From: Blastomonas sp. AAP53
GTDB lineage: Bacteria; Pseudomonadota; Alphaproteobacteria; Sphingomonadales; Sphingomonadaceae
DNA: 64,000 nt
NCBI RefSeq assembly: GCF_000331245.1
Contig: NZ_ANFZ01000005.1
Location: 1-64,000, forward strand
Reading direction: 5' to 3'
A program made the position numbers and the translations under genes. Every line of letters starts with the position of its first letter. Position 1 is the stretch's first letter. The notes under the pieces were generated by a model. It was given only the letters and a program-made list of their open reading frames with translations. It was not told where the DNA came from and searched no databases. Shown here one piece after another: positions 43,544-51,906 of this stretch.

Positions 43544-43930
43544 TCAGGGCGCGGGCTTTTTGAGATAGGCTATCAGCGCTTTGCGATCCGCCTCTTTGGG
43601 CAGGCCTGCAAAGGCCATGGTCGTGCCGGGAACCACCGCCTGCGGGCGCTGCAACCACTTGTCGAGCGTCGCCTCGTTCCAGACGACAGCAGAACCCTTC
43701 ATGGCAGGCGAATAGCCAAAGCCTGCGACAGCTCCCGCCTTGCGCCCAACCACGCCCTGCAAGTGCGGCCCGACCTTGGCCGGAGCCTTGGACGACACCG
43801 TGTGACAGGCCGAACAGCGCAGGAAGAGCCGCTTGCCCAACGCCGCATCACCCTTGGCAGGTGCAGCAAAGGCAGCAGTTCCGGCGGCAACCAGCGCCAG
43901 GGCAAAGGCAGAGCGGAGCATGGCTTTCAT
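43544..43930 (-). CDS. periplasmic class I cytochrome c
   Basis: This 128-residue protein has a Sec signal ([20 protein letters not shown]). One haem-binding CSACH follows GKRLFLR near residue 42, and the probable axial Met is in [11 protein letters not shown]. The overall pattern is that of cytochrome c2/c550 ([13 protein letters not shown]). It accepts or passes electrons in the periplasm. It lies only 7 bases upstream of the LeuC-type gene on the same strand, so it could receive electrons from exported flavoproteins of the cluster, though this is inference. Confidence 0.9.
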   Translation of the reverse strand: MKAMLRSAFALALVAAGTAAFAAPAKGDAALGKRLFLRCSACHTVSSKAPAKVGPHLQGVVGRKAGAVAGFGYSPAMKGSAVVWNEATLDKWLQRPQAVVPGTTMAFAGLPKEADRKALIAYLKKPAP

Positions 43931-44057
43931 TGAACATCTCGCAAGGTATCAGCAGTTGGCCCATGCTTGACGCGTCGGGCCGGGGACGACAGCCTGCCGG
44001 TGGCGTTCTGGTCGCCTGTCGGACAGTCCGCCGCCCCCATCACCTGTACAGCGTCGG

Positions 44058-46190
44058 TTATTGGCCAACGCCCATTTCGGTCAGCAGACGCTGCGCGCCA
44101 TCGACCTTGTCCATCGTCCACAGCATGAAGCGGCTGTCGACATGGATGGTGCGGTTGATGGTCGCATCGTACGACCAGTCCGACACCACGCCGTCGAGCG
44201 TGCCATCGAACGCCAGGCCGACGAACTCGCCGCGCGCATTCAGCGTTGCCGATCCCGAATTGCCGTTGGTGATGTCGACGGTCGACAGATAGTTGACCGG
44301 AAGTGTTCCCAGCTTGGCATCGGCATAGGTGCCAAAATCGCGCGCCTTCAGCGTACCGATCGCCGCCTTGGGCGCATCAAACTCGCCGCGTCCGGTCTGC
44401 TTGGCCACCAGCCCCTCGGCAGTGGTGAACGGCGTCCAGATCAGACCATCGCGCTGCTTGCCGGTGACCTTGCCATAGGTGAACCGCAGCGAGCCATTGG
44501 CATCGGGATACAGCGTGCGACCCTGCGACTTGGCGAACGCGAGTTGCCCTGCCATCACCTGCGAGCGCGCCGCCTGCACGCGGCCTGCCCGTTCCTTCGC
44601 CTTGGCCTCGTCGGCCTTGGCGCCCGGATACGCGGCAACGGCAAGCTGGATGAACGGGTCAGTGGATGCTTCGAACTCGGCAGCGGGCTTGTCCATCCAG
44701 CCGATGCGCGTGGCGGTGACGCCCAGCTGCGTGTCGGCATAGAGCCGGTCCATGCCGATCGCTGCAATCCTGGTTTCCAGCGGTGCGTTGCGCTTGTCGG
44801 CGGCGACCTTGGCATATTCGCCCAGAGCCTGTTCGAACAGCACGCGGTCGACGCCGGCATCAAAGCGGCGCTCGGTCTGGGTCAGGCGTTCGCGGATGCC
44901 CAGGCGGTCACGATCCTGGAAACCGGGCTCGCGCTGCGCGTCGGGCTTCTCGCGCTCCTTGGCCCAGCGATAGAGCAGCTGCGCCGCCGTCAGCAACTGC
45001 GCGCGGTTGACCGTACCCAGCCGCATGTTGTCCACCCGCGCCTGGTTCGATTCCGCCACCAGAGCATCCAGATCGGCCAGCGCCTTGCCGTACTGCTTTT
45101 CGCGCGCTGCGTCCGCCGCCACCCAGGCGCGGAACTCTGCATCGGCCTTGTCCTTGCGGCCCAGCAGGTCGATGGCATCGGCCCCGGCGATCTCGCCCAG
45201 CAGCTTCTTCTTGTAGTTGTCCGATCCCTTGAGGATCGAGGCGTACTTGATTTCCGCGTCCTTGTTGCCCTTCACCGCCTTTTCGATCGCGGCGGAATAA
45301 TCGGCGCGCAGCTGCTGGTCGATGGCATAGACCTGCTCGAAATTGTGACGGACTTCAGCGGCGGTCCAGTGGCGCTGGGTGACGCCGGGGAAGCCCGCGA
45401 CCATCACGAAATCGCCCTCTGCCAGCGGCTTGTCGGCAATCTTCAGCCACGACTTGGGCTTGTAAGGCACATTGTCCGCCGAATAGGGCGCAGACGCACC
45501 GTCGGGCGCAACATAGGCGCGGTAAAAGCCGAAGTCGCCGGTGTGGCGCGGCCACTGCCAGTTGTCGGTCTCTCCGCCGAAATTGCCGATCCCGCCAGCC
45601 GGCGCATAGACCAGCCGCACATCCTTGATCTCGAGCTGCTGCTGCAGGAAATACGTCTGACCGCCGAAATAGGGGCGCACGTCGCAGCGCCGGTTGGCCT
45701 GCTTTTCGCACTCGGAAATCAGCCCCTTGCGGTTGGCTTCCAGCCGGTTGTAGCGATCGAGGCCCGAGAGCTTCGTGGTAATGCCCTTGTTCATCGCCGC
45801 GGTGACATCGCGCAGATCCTCGATCACGAAGATGCGCGATCCGGGCGCGGCCTGCAGTTCATCGCCATAGGTCTTCGCAAGAAAACCATCGGTCAGATAA
45901 TCCTGGCCGGGCTTGGAGTTGTACTGGATCGAACCATACACGCAGTGATGGTTGGTCGCGACCAGGCCTTCGGGGCTGACGAACGAGGCCGAGCAGCCGC
46001 CCAGCGAGACGATGGCGTTGAGCGGCGCGACACTGAGGTTGCCAAGGTCCGCAGGCGACAGTTCAAGCCCTGCCTCTTTCAGCTTTTCGCCCAGTGCGGG
46101 GGTCTGCCCCGGCAGCCACATGCCCTCTTCGGCAAGGACCGGTGCCGACATCAGCAGGGCAGTGGAAGCAAGCAACAGGGGAAAACGCAT
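44058..46190 (-). CDS. S46-family serine peptidase (DPP7/DPP11-like)
   Basis: This 710-residue exported peptidase has a signal peptide (MRFPLLLASTALLMSAPVLA). The catalytic His lies in EGLVATNHHCVYG near residue 81 and the catalytic Ser in ITNGNSGSATLNARGEFVG near residue 645, the two hallmarks of the S46 family. Length matches dipeptidyl-peptidases that release N-terminal dipeptides in the periplasm. Specificity (aliphatic or acidic) cannot be settled by eye. It appears monocistronic. Confidence 0.92.
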   Translation of the reverse strand: MRFPLLLASTALLMSAPVLAEEGMWLPGQTPALGEKLKEAGLELSPADLGNLSVAPLNAIVSLGGCSASFVSPEGLVATNHHCVYGSIQYNSKPGQDYLTDGFLAKTYGDELQAAPGSRIFVIEDLRDVTAAMNKGITTKLSGLDRYNRLEANRKGLISECEKQANRRCDVRPYFGGQTYFLQQQLEIKDVRLVYAPAGGIGNFGGETDNWQWPRHTGDFGFYRAYVAPDGASAPYSADNVPYKPKSWLKIADKPLAEGDFVMVAGFPGVTQRHWTAAEVRHNFEQVYAIDQQLRADYSAAIEKAVKGNKDAEIKYASILKGSDNYKKKLLGEIAGADAIDLLGRKDKADAEFRAWVAADAAREKQYGKALADLDALVAESNQARVDNMRLGTVNRAQLLTAAQLLYRWAKEREKPDAQREPGFQDRDRLGIRERLTQTERRFDAGVDRVLFEQALGEYAKVAADKRNAPLETRIAAIGMDRLYADTQLGVTATRIGWMDKPAAEFEASTDPFIQLAVAAYPGAKADEAKAKERAGRVQAARSQVMAGQLAFAKSQGRTLYPDANGSLRFTYGKVTGKQRDGLIWTPFTTAEGLVAKQTGRGEFDAPKAAIGTLKARDFGTYADAKLGTLPVNYLSTVDITNGNSGSATLNARGEFVGLAFDGTLDGVVSDWSYDATINRTIHVDSRFMLWTMDKVDGAQRLLTEMGVGQ

Positions 46191-46678
46191 CGGGGAAACT
46201 CCGCAACAAACGCAAGGGGATAGGATAGCGGTTCAGATAGACCGCAGCCCCTGGCGGAGCAAGCGCGCTCGTGACCGCCGGAAACCCCGGTGACAAGCAC
46301 CAGGCTGCTGGCGCTGCCCGAGTCGGGTTACTCGCATCTGGCACTCCGGAACAGCCACCGAGTTTTGTTTACCATAACTGCAAACGAAGTGTGCACCAGT
46401 ATTCGCGCAATCATGCATAATCAAAATGCTTACTGGTTCAGTAGGGATCCATTCACTCCCCGCCAAACATCTATCACTTCAAGGGCCGGCAAGCCTTCAA
46501 ACTGGTGATTTATTGGAAATATCTTCCAGTTTTTGAAGATAGAAACGGCAAGCACCGAACAGACCCCGATTAATTTTCACATGCTGTGTCAGGATTGGCG
46601 TTAACTGAACCTCGAATTTAACCTTTGATTGAGAAATTGGGCGTCCAATCGCGACAGGTTCTAGGGGGGACCGAACGG
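46191..46678. other. 488-base AT-richer intergenic region before the chemosensory operon
   Basis: There is no supported gene. The stretch is clearly richer in A+T than its surroundings and should hold the promoter of the chemosensory operon. It contains a perfect 7-base inverted repeat (TATCTTC at 46520-46526, GAAGATA at 46535-46541) that could be an operator or small hairpin. An AGGGGGG ribosome-binding site lies just before 46679. Confidence 0.5.
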
Positions 46679-46990
46679 ATGGACACGACCTTAAAAGTGG
46701 GCCCGAGCGGCAATATCCAGAATTGCAATACTCTGCGCGATGAGATCGTAACGCAACTGGATCAAGACATATCGATCACGATTGATGTCTCAGAATTGTG
46801 CGATGCCGACTTGTGCTTTGCGCAGCTCGCTTATGCGACTGTAAATTACGTCTCGGCATCCGGAAAGTCTGCAGTCTTTCACCCCGCCTCCAATGAATAC
46901 CTGTCGTCTGTGCTCGTCCGAGCCGGGCTTTCGCCATCGCTCCTCGCGGACGCTCGCGAGCTGCGGCCTGAAGAAGGACATCTCCTGTGA
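46679..46990 (+). CDS. STAS-domain protein at the head of the chemosensory operon
   Basis: This 103-residue single STAS domain reads TLKVGPSGNIQNCNTLRDEI, then ITIDVSELCDADLCFAQLAY. The usual phosphorylatable Ser of the switch loop is not obvious; the loop reads CDADLCFAQL. STAS proteins of this kind occur at the start of some alphaproteobacterial che operons. ATG 46679 is supported by the AGGGGGG site about 10 bases upstream. Its stop overlaps the CheY start by 4 bases. Confidence 0.8.
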   Translation: MDTTLKVGPSGNIQNCNTLRDEIVTQLDQDISITIDVSELCDADLCFAQLAYATVNYVSASGKSAVFHPASNEYLSSVLVRAGLSPSLLADARELRPEEGHLL

Positions 46991-47355
46991 CTGCCTCGAT
47001 CCTGACCGTCGACGATTCCTCCAGTCTGCGCATCGCGATCCGCATCGCGCTCAGCGGCGCGGGCTATGCCGTGACCGAGGCGGCAGACGGCATGGAAGGG
47101 CTTGAGAAGGCCCGCTCCGCCAAGTTCGACATGATCATCGCCGATCTCAACATGCCCCGGATGAACGGGCTGGAGATGATCCGCGAAATCCGCAAGCTGC
47201 CGATCCAGCTCGGCACGCCGATCATCTTCCTCACCACCGAGTCCGACGAGGGCATGAAGCAGGACGCGCGCCAGTCCGGTGCGACAGGATGGCTGGTCAA
47301 ACCGTTCGTGCCCGAACAACTGCTGCGCGTTGCCGCCAAGGTGCTCAGCCGATGA
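46987..47355 (+). CDS. cheY: CheY-type single-domain response regulator
   Basis: This 122-residue receiver domain has the phospho-acceptor Asp at 53 in IIADLNMPRMNG and the acidic pair at 9-10 in TVDDSSS. The switch Thr is in FLTTESDEG and the conserved Lys at about 105 in GWLVKPF. It starts with GTG inside the STAS stop and ends inside the CheA start. It carries the output of CheA, but the target is not known because there are no motility genes here. Confidence 0.92.
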   Translation: MTASILTVDDSSSLRIAIRIALSGAGYAVTEAADGMEGLEKARSAKFDMIIADLNMPRMNGLEMIREIRKLPIQLGTPIIFLTTESDEGMKQDARQSGATGWLVKPFVPEQLLRVAAKVLSR

Positions 47356-49412
47356 ACGGCCAGGACCCTATTGCTGCCTTTCGGGTGGAGGCAGGCGAGC
47401 TGCTGGTCGGCATCGAGCAGGCTCTGCTCGACCTCACGCACGATCTGGAAAGCCGCGACCTGGTCGATACCGTTTTCCGGGGGCTGCACACGCTCAAGGG
47501 ATCGGGGGCGATGTTCGGCTTCGATGCACTGGCCAACTTCACCCATCATTGCGAAACCGCCTTCGACCGGGTGCGCAAGGGCAAGGTGCCGGCGACCCAG
47601 GAACTGGTGGCCGTCATCTTGTCGGCAATGGACCACATGCAGGCACTTGTCGATGGCGACGGATCGGGACTGGCTGCGGCTGGCGACGACATCCTTGCCC
47701 GTCTGCACAATGCCATTGGTGATGACAATGAGGCCATGGTGGCAGCTGCCCCTGGCGATGGCGATGGCAATGGCGCAGTACCGGCAACCCATGGCGCTTC
47801 GGGCTGGCGGGTCACCTTCTACCTGCCGCCCGATGCGATGGCCAACGGCACCAATCCGCTGGCATTGCTCGACGAGATGCGCGGCCTGGGCGATGCCAAG
47901 GTGACTGCGCTCACCGACCGCATCCCGCCTCTGGCAGAGCTGGATGCCAGCCAGTGCCATATCGGCTGGCAGGTGGAACTGCGCGGCGATGTGACGCGCG
48001 AAGACATCGAGGACGTCTTCATCTTCGTGATGGACGACATGGAACTGGACATCGTGCCGCTGGCATGCGGCGAAGAAGACCCCGCCATATCCGCAACAGA
48101 GATCGCGGCCCAGCCGGTACAGGCCGAAGCGGCTGCGGTCGGTGAGGCCCGGGAGACCTCTCCGGTCGAGACCGGTGCAGCCTCCACGGCCGATACCGCG
48201 CGCGGCCGCCCCGTCGGCACGCCGACCGAAAGCGTACGCGTTCCTGCCGAGCGGCTGGATGTGCTGATGGACCGGGTCGGCGAACTCGTCATCGTCCAGA
48301 GCCGCCTTGCGCAGCTTGCCCATGGCGGCGTGCGCGGACCTGCCGGTGAACTGGCGCTGCGATCGGTTGCCGAAGACATCGAACGCCTGGCGAGCGAACT
48401 GCGCGACACCATGATGGTGCTGCGCATGGTGCCGGTGGCCAGCCTGTTCGGACGGTTTCGCCGCCTGGTGCACGATCTGGCGCGCGAGACCGGCAAGACG
48501 ATCGAGCTTTCGACCCATGGCGAGACGACCGAGGTCGACAAGACTGTGATCGAGCGGTTGGCCGATCCGATGGTCCACCTGATCCGCAATGCCTGCGACC
48601 ATGGGCTCGAAACCGCCGAGGACCGGATTGCCGCTGGCAAGCCTGCCGCCGGCCAGGTCAGGCTATCGGCGCAGCAGGCCGCAGGCGAGGTGCTGATCAC
48701 CATCCGCGACGACGGCCGCGGCATCGATCGCGAGCGCGTGCGCGCCAAGGCCGAAGCGCAGGGGCTGATCGAACCGGGCCAGCAGATGAGCGACAGCGAA
48801 CTGATGCAGATGATCTTCCACCCCGGATTTTCCACCGCAGCGCAGGTCACCAACCTGTCCGGGCGCGGCGTCGGCATGGATGTGGTCAAGCGGACGATCG
48901 AAAGCCTGCGCGGCACCATCGACATTGCATCGAACCCGGGCGAGGGATCGACGGTCACGCTGCGCATCCCGCTGACGCTGGCCATCATCGATGGGCTGCT
49001 CGTGCGCGTGGGGGAAGGCCGCTATGTCATTCCGCTGGGGGCTGTCGAGGAATGCATCGAGCTCAGCCTGGAAGACGATCTTCGTTCGCGCGGGCGCAGC
49101 TTCGTCACGCTGCGCGACCGGCTGGTCCCGTTCATCCGCATGCGCGACATGTTCGAAACCGGCACCCGGCCCGATCCGCACCAGAAGATCGTGGTGATCA
49201 CGACGGGCGGTGAGCGCGTCGGACTGGTCGTCGATCAGATCATCGGCAGCCACCAGACGGTAATCAAGGCCATGTCGGCGCTGCATCGTGATGTCCCCGC
49301 CTTTGCCGGGGCGACGATCCTGGGAGACGGCAGCGTCGCCCTGATCCTCGACACTCTGCAACTCGTCAGCGTTGGCCAGGCCCAGGAGGAGCGGCTGCTT
49401 GCAGCCGGTTGA
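47352..49412 (+). CDS. cheA: chemotaxis histidine kinase CheA
   Basis: This 686-residue kinase has the P1 His at 46 in GLHTLKGSGAMFGFDAL, a P2-like middle segment, and a dimerisation helix starting with RVPAERLDVLMDRVGELVIV. The ATPase boxes are HLIRNACDHGLE, IRDDGRGID and GRGVGMDVVKRTIESLRG, followed by a C-terminal CheW-like regulatory domain. ATG 47352 overlaps the CheY stop (ATGA). It receives signals from the two receptors encoded downstream through CheW and phosphorylates CheY and CheB. Confidence 0.96.
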   Translation: MNGQDPIAAFRVEAGELLVGIEQALLDLTHDLESRDLVDTVFRGLHTLKGSGAMFGFDALANFTHHCETAFDRVRKGKVPATQELVAVILSAMDHMQALVDGDGSGLAAAGDDILARLHNAIGDDNEAMVAAAPGDGDGNGAVPATHGASGWRVTFYLPPDAMANGTNPLALLDEMRGLGDAKVTALTDRIPPLAELDASQCHIGWQVELRGDVTREDIEDVFIFVMDDMELDIVPLACGEEDPAISATEIAAQPVQAEAAAVGEARETSPVETGAASTADTARGRPVGTPTESVRVPAERLDVLMDRVGELVIVQSRLAQLAHGGVRGPAGELALRSVAEDIERLASELRDTMMVLRMVPVASLFGRFRRLVHDLARETGKTIELSTHGETTEVDKTVIERLADPMVHLIRNACDHGLETAEDRIAAGKPAAGQVRLSAQQAAGEVLITIRDDGRGIDRERVRAKAEAQGLIEPGQQMSDSELMQMIFHPGFSTAAQVTNLSGRGVGMDVVKRTIESLRGTIDIASNPGEGSTVTLRIPLTLAIIDGLLVRVGEGRYVIPLGAVEECIELSLEDDLRSRGRSFVTLRDRLVPFIRMRDMFETGTRPDPHQKIVVITTGGERVGLVVDQIIGSHQTVIKAMSALHRDVPAFAGATILGDGSVALILDTLQLVSVGQAQEERLLAAG

Positions 49413-49416
49413 GCTT

Positions 49417-49917
49417 ATGCAGGATATTCTCACCAAACCCGCCTCGGCAAACTGGGATGATCAGGGCCAGCTGGAAGTTCTGACCTTCGATCTGGGCGAA
49501 GAAACGCTGGCGATCGAAGCGATCCAGGTTCGCGAAATCCTGGACCTGCTGCCCGAGACGAAGGTGCCGGGCGCGCCCATGCTGGTCAGCAGCGTCGTCA
49601 ACTTTCGCGGCAAGATCATCCCCATCGCCGATCTGCGGCTGGCGTTCGACATGCCGCCCGCGCAGGTCAGTGTCGACAGCCGGATCATTGTCATCGAGAT
49701 CGAGGTCGATGGCGAGCCGACGCAGATCGGCATGCGCACCGACAAGGTGCACGAGGTGACCACTCTGAATCGCAACGATGCCGAAACACCGCCGGCCGTC
49801 GGCATGCGCTGGCGCCGCGATTTCATCCACGACCTCGTCCGGCAATCGGGCGGCATCATCGTCCTGCCCAACCTGGGCGCGATTTTCAGCACCGATCCAA
49901 GCGACGCCTCTTCGTAG
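49417..49917 (+). CDS. cheW: CheW-type coupling protein (first copy)
   Basis: This 166-residue CheW domain reads VLTFDLGEETLAIEAIQVRE, GAPMLVSSVVNFRGKIIPIA and DLRLAFDMP. It links receptors to CheA. It starts 4 bases after CheA and is followed by the first receptor gene. A second CheW-type gene lies after the receptors; the two proteins differ substantially, so they may pair with different receptors. Confidence 0.9.
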   Translation: MQDILTKPASANWDDQGQLEVLTFDLGEETLAIEAIQVREILDLLPETKVPGAPMLVSSVVNFRGKIIPIADLRLAFDMPPAQVSVDSRIIVIEIEVDGEPTQIGMRTDKVHEVTTLNRNDAETPPAVGMRWRRDFIHDLVRQSGGIIVLPNLGAIFSTDPSDASS

Positions 49918-49965
49918 CCAAAGCCGATACCCAGACAAGACCGATTCAATCAGGAGACACGTTTC

Positions 49966-51750
49966 ATGTTGCGCCCGTCCTTTTCCCTGACCCAGACTTC
50001 TCATGCAGATACTGCCATCGAGGAAGTGCGTCGGCTGACGCAGGCGGTCAGGAACGGCGATACCGGTATCCGCGCAGACCTGTCGGGATCGACGGGCGCT
50101 GCGCGCGACATCCTTGTTGCCGTCAGCGATCTGATCGACAGCCTGACCGCACCGGTCCGGGCCTTGAAGAGCGGGATCGACCATGTCGTGGCCGAGCATG
50201 CGCGCGGCGACATCGACGTCAGCCTGCGGCCATCGGAATACACCGGCGACTATGCGCTCATCGCCGAGGCGATCAACGGCCTGGTCGACAGCCATATCAG
50301 CGTCAAGAAGCTGGCGATGACCTGCGTCAAGGGCATTGCCGAGGGCAACTTCAAGGCACCGCTGGAACAGCTCCCCGGCAAGAAGGCCTTCATCAACGAC
50401 ACCATCGAACTGCTGCGCAGCAACCTCAGTGGCCTGATCGCGGAAATGAACCTGATGTCGGCCGAGCACGACAAGGGCGATATCGACGTGTTTGTCCCTG
50501 CCGAAAAATTCCAGGGCGATTTCGGCGTGATGGCCGGTGCGGTCAACACCATGGTGATCAACCACATCGCCGCCAAGAAGAAGGCACTGGCCTGCGTCCA
50601 CCAGTTCGGCGAAGGCAATCTCGACGCGCCCATGGAGCAGTTGCCAGGCAAGAAGGCCTTCATCAACGACACCATCGAACTGCTGCGCAGCAACCTGCGC
50701 CAGACGGCAAATCTGGCGGAATCGATCGCCAGCGGCGACCTGACCATCGAGTACACGGCGCTGTCGGACAAGGACAAGCTTGGCCAGGCGCTGATCGCGA
50801 TGATCGAACGGCTGCGGTCGGTGGTCGGTGACACCGTTGCTGCGGTCGGCAATGTCGCTGCAGGCAGCCAGGAGCTCTCGTCGAGTTCGGAACAGGTCTC
50901 ACAAGGCGCCACCGAACAGGCTGCTGCTGCCGAAGAGGCGTCTGCATCGATGGAAGAGATGGCCGCCAACGTCAAACAGACCGCCGACAACGCAGCGCAG
51001 ACCGAAAAGATTGCACGCCAGTCCGCCAAGGACGCCGAAAACAGTGGCGTTGCCGTCAGCAAGGCTGTCGGCGCCATGCAGACCATCGTTGAAAAGATCA
51101 GCATCGTGCAGGAAATCGCGCGGCAGACCGACCTGCTGGCGCTCAACGCAGCGGTCGAGGCGGCCCGCGCCGGCGAACATGGTCGCGGCTTTGCGGTGGT
51201 GGCATCCGAGGTGCGCAAGCTCGCCGAACGCAGCCAGGGTGCAGCCGCCGAGATCAGCACGATGTCGTCGGAGACGGTGAAGGCCGCTGCCGAAGCTGGC
51301 GAGATGCTGAGCCGACTGGTGCCCGATATCCGCCGCACCGCCGAGCTGGTCTCGGAGATCAGCGCCGCCTGCCGCGAGCAGGACATTGGCACCGCGCAGA
51401 TCAACGAGGCCATCCAGCAGCTTGACCAGGTGACCCAGCAGAACGCTGCCGCGTCCGAGCAGATCAGCGCAACATCCGAAGAGCTGGCCGCACAGGCCGA
51501 GGAACTTCAGCACAGCATCGCCTATTTCCGCGTGGACACCCATGCATCCAGCCCCGGCGCGGGCCATGTACGCCCGGCTGCCAAGGCCGTGCGACGCCCC
51601 ATGCAAAAGGCGAGGGTGGCAAAACCGGCTGCACCAAAGGCAAAGCCTAACTCGGTCGCCCACCAGCAGGAACGCATCACCGGCTTCGCGCTCGACCTCG
51701 ATCGTGGCGGGGCGGATCACGATGACGCTGACTTTGGCCAGGCAGCCTGA
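49966..51750 (+). CDS. cytoplasmic poly-HAMP methyl-accepting receptor 1
   Basis: This 594-residue receptor has no membrane helix and no periplasmic domain. Residues 1 to about 290 are a chain of HAMP-like units in which [17 protein letters not shown] occurs twice, 90 residues apart. The signalling domain has the hairpin tip [20 protein letters not shown] near residue 383 and [21 protein letters not shown] basic, disordered tail ends in a conserved segment, [19 protein letters not shown] and then an acidic DDADF. It probably senses a cytoplasmic signal. Confidence 0.9.
   Translation: MLRPSFSLTQTSHADTAIEEVRRLTQAVRNGDTGIRADLSGSTGAARDILVAVSDLIDSLTAPVRALKSGIDHVVAEHARGDIDVSLRPSEYTGDYALIAEAINGLVDSHISVKKLAMTCVKGIAEGNFKAPLEQLPGKKAFINDTIELLRSNLSGLIAEMNLMSAEHDKGDIDVFVPAEKFQGDFGVMAGAVNTMVINHIAAKKKALACVHQFGEGNLDAPMEQLPGKKAFINDTIELLRSNLRQTANLAESIASGDLTIEYTALSDKDKLGQALIAMIERLRSVVGDTVAAVGNVAAGSQELSSSSEQVSQGATEQAAAAEEASASMEEMAANVKQTADNAAQTEKIARQSAKDAENSGVAVSKAVGAMQTIVEKISIVQEIARQTDLLALNAAVEAARAGEHGRGFAVVASEVRKLAERSQGAAAEISTMSSETVKAAAEAGEMLSRLVPDIRRTAELVSEISAACREQDIGTAQINEAIQQLDQVTQQNAAASEQISATSEELAAQAEELQHSIAYFRVDTHASSPGAGHVRPAAKAVRRPMQKARVAKPAAPKAKPNSVAHQQERITGFALDLDRGGADHDDADFGQAA
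50377..50426 (+). repeat. 50-bp exact direct repeat inside receptor 1, copy 1
   Basis: This stretch is identical to 50647-50696, 270 bases further on. It encodes the repeated HAMP-unit segment ([15 protein letters not shown]). The spacing of exactly 90 codons indicates internal duplication or conversion of a HAMP unit. Confidence 0.8.
50647..50696 (+). repeat. 50-bp exact direct repeat inside receptor 1, copy 2
   Basis: This is the second copy of the 50-base repeat at 50377-50426. The neighbouring receptor gene carries the same pair with a few silent changes at about 52317 and 52587, also 270 bases apart. Confidence 0.8.
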
Positions 51751-51906
51751 TCAGGATCGTTCGCGGCAGGGTCAGACCCGCTGCCGACAGCCCGATCATC
51801 GTGTTGCCCAGGGTCAGCGCGCTGTTCAGAACCGATCGAAGCTGCGCTGGTTCATTTGATTAAACACTGAATTTCAACACGATAATCTGTTTAGGAGACA
51901 TGTCTC

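Noticed and set aside
44061-46223. 720-codon plus-strand frame opposite the S46 peptidase
   Set aside because: The minus-strand gene has a signal peptide and both S46 catalytic motifs, so the opposite frame is a shadow.
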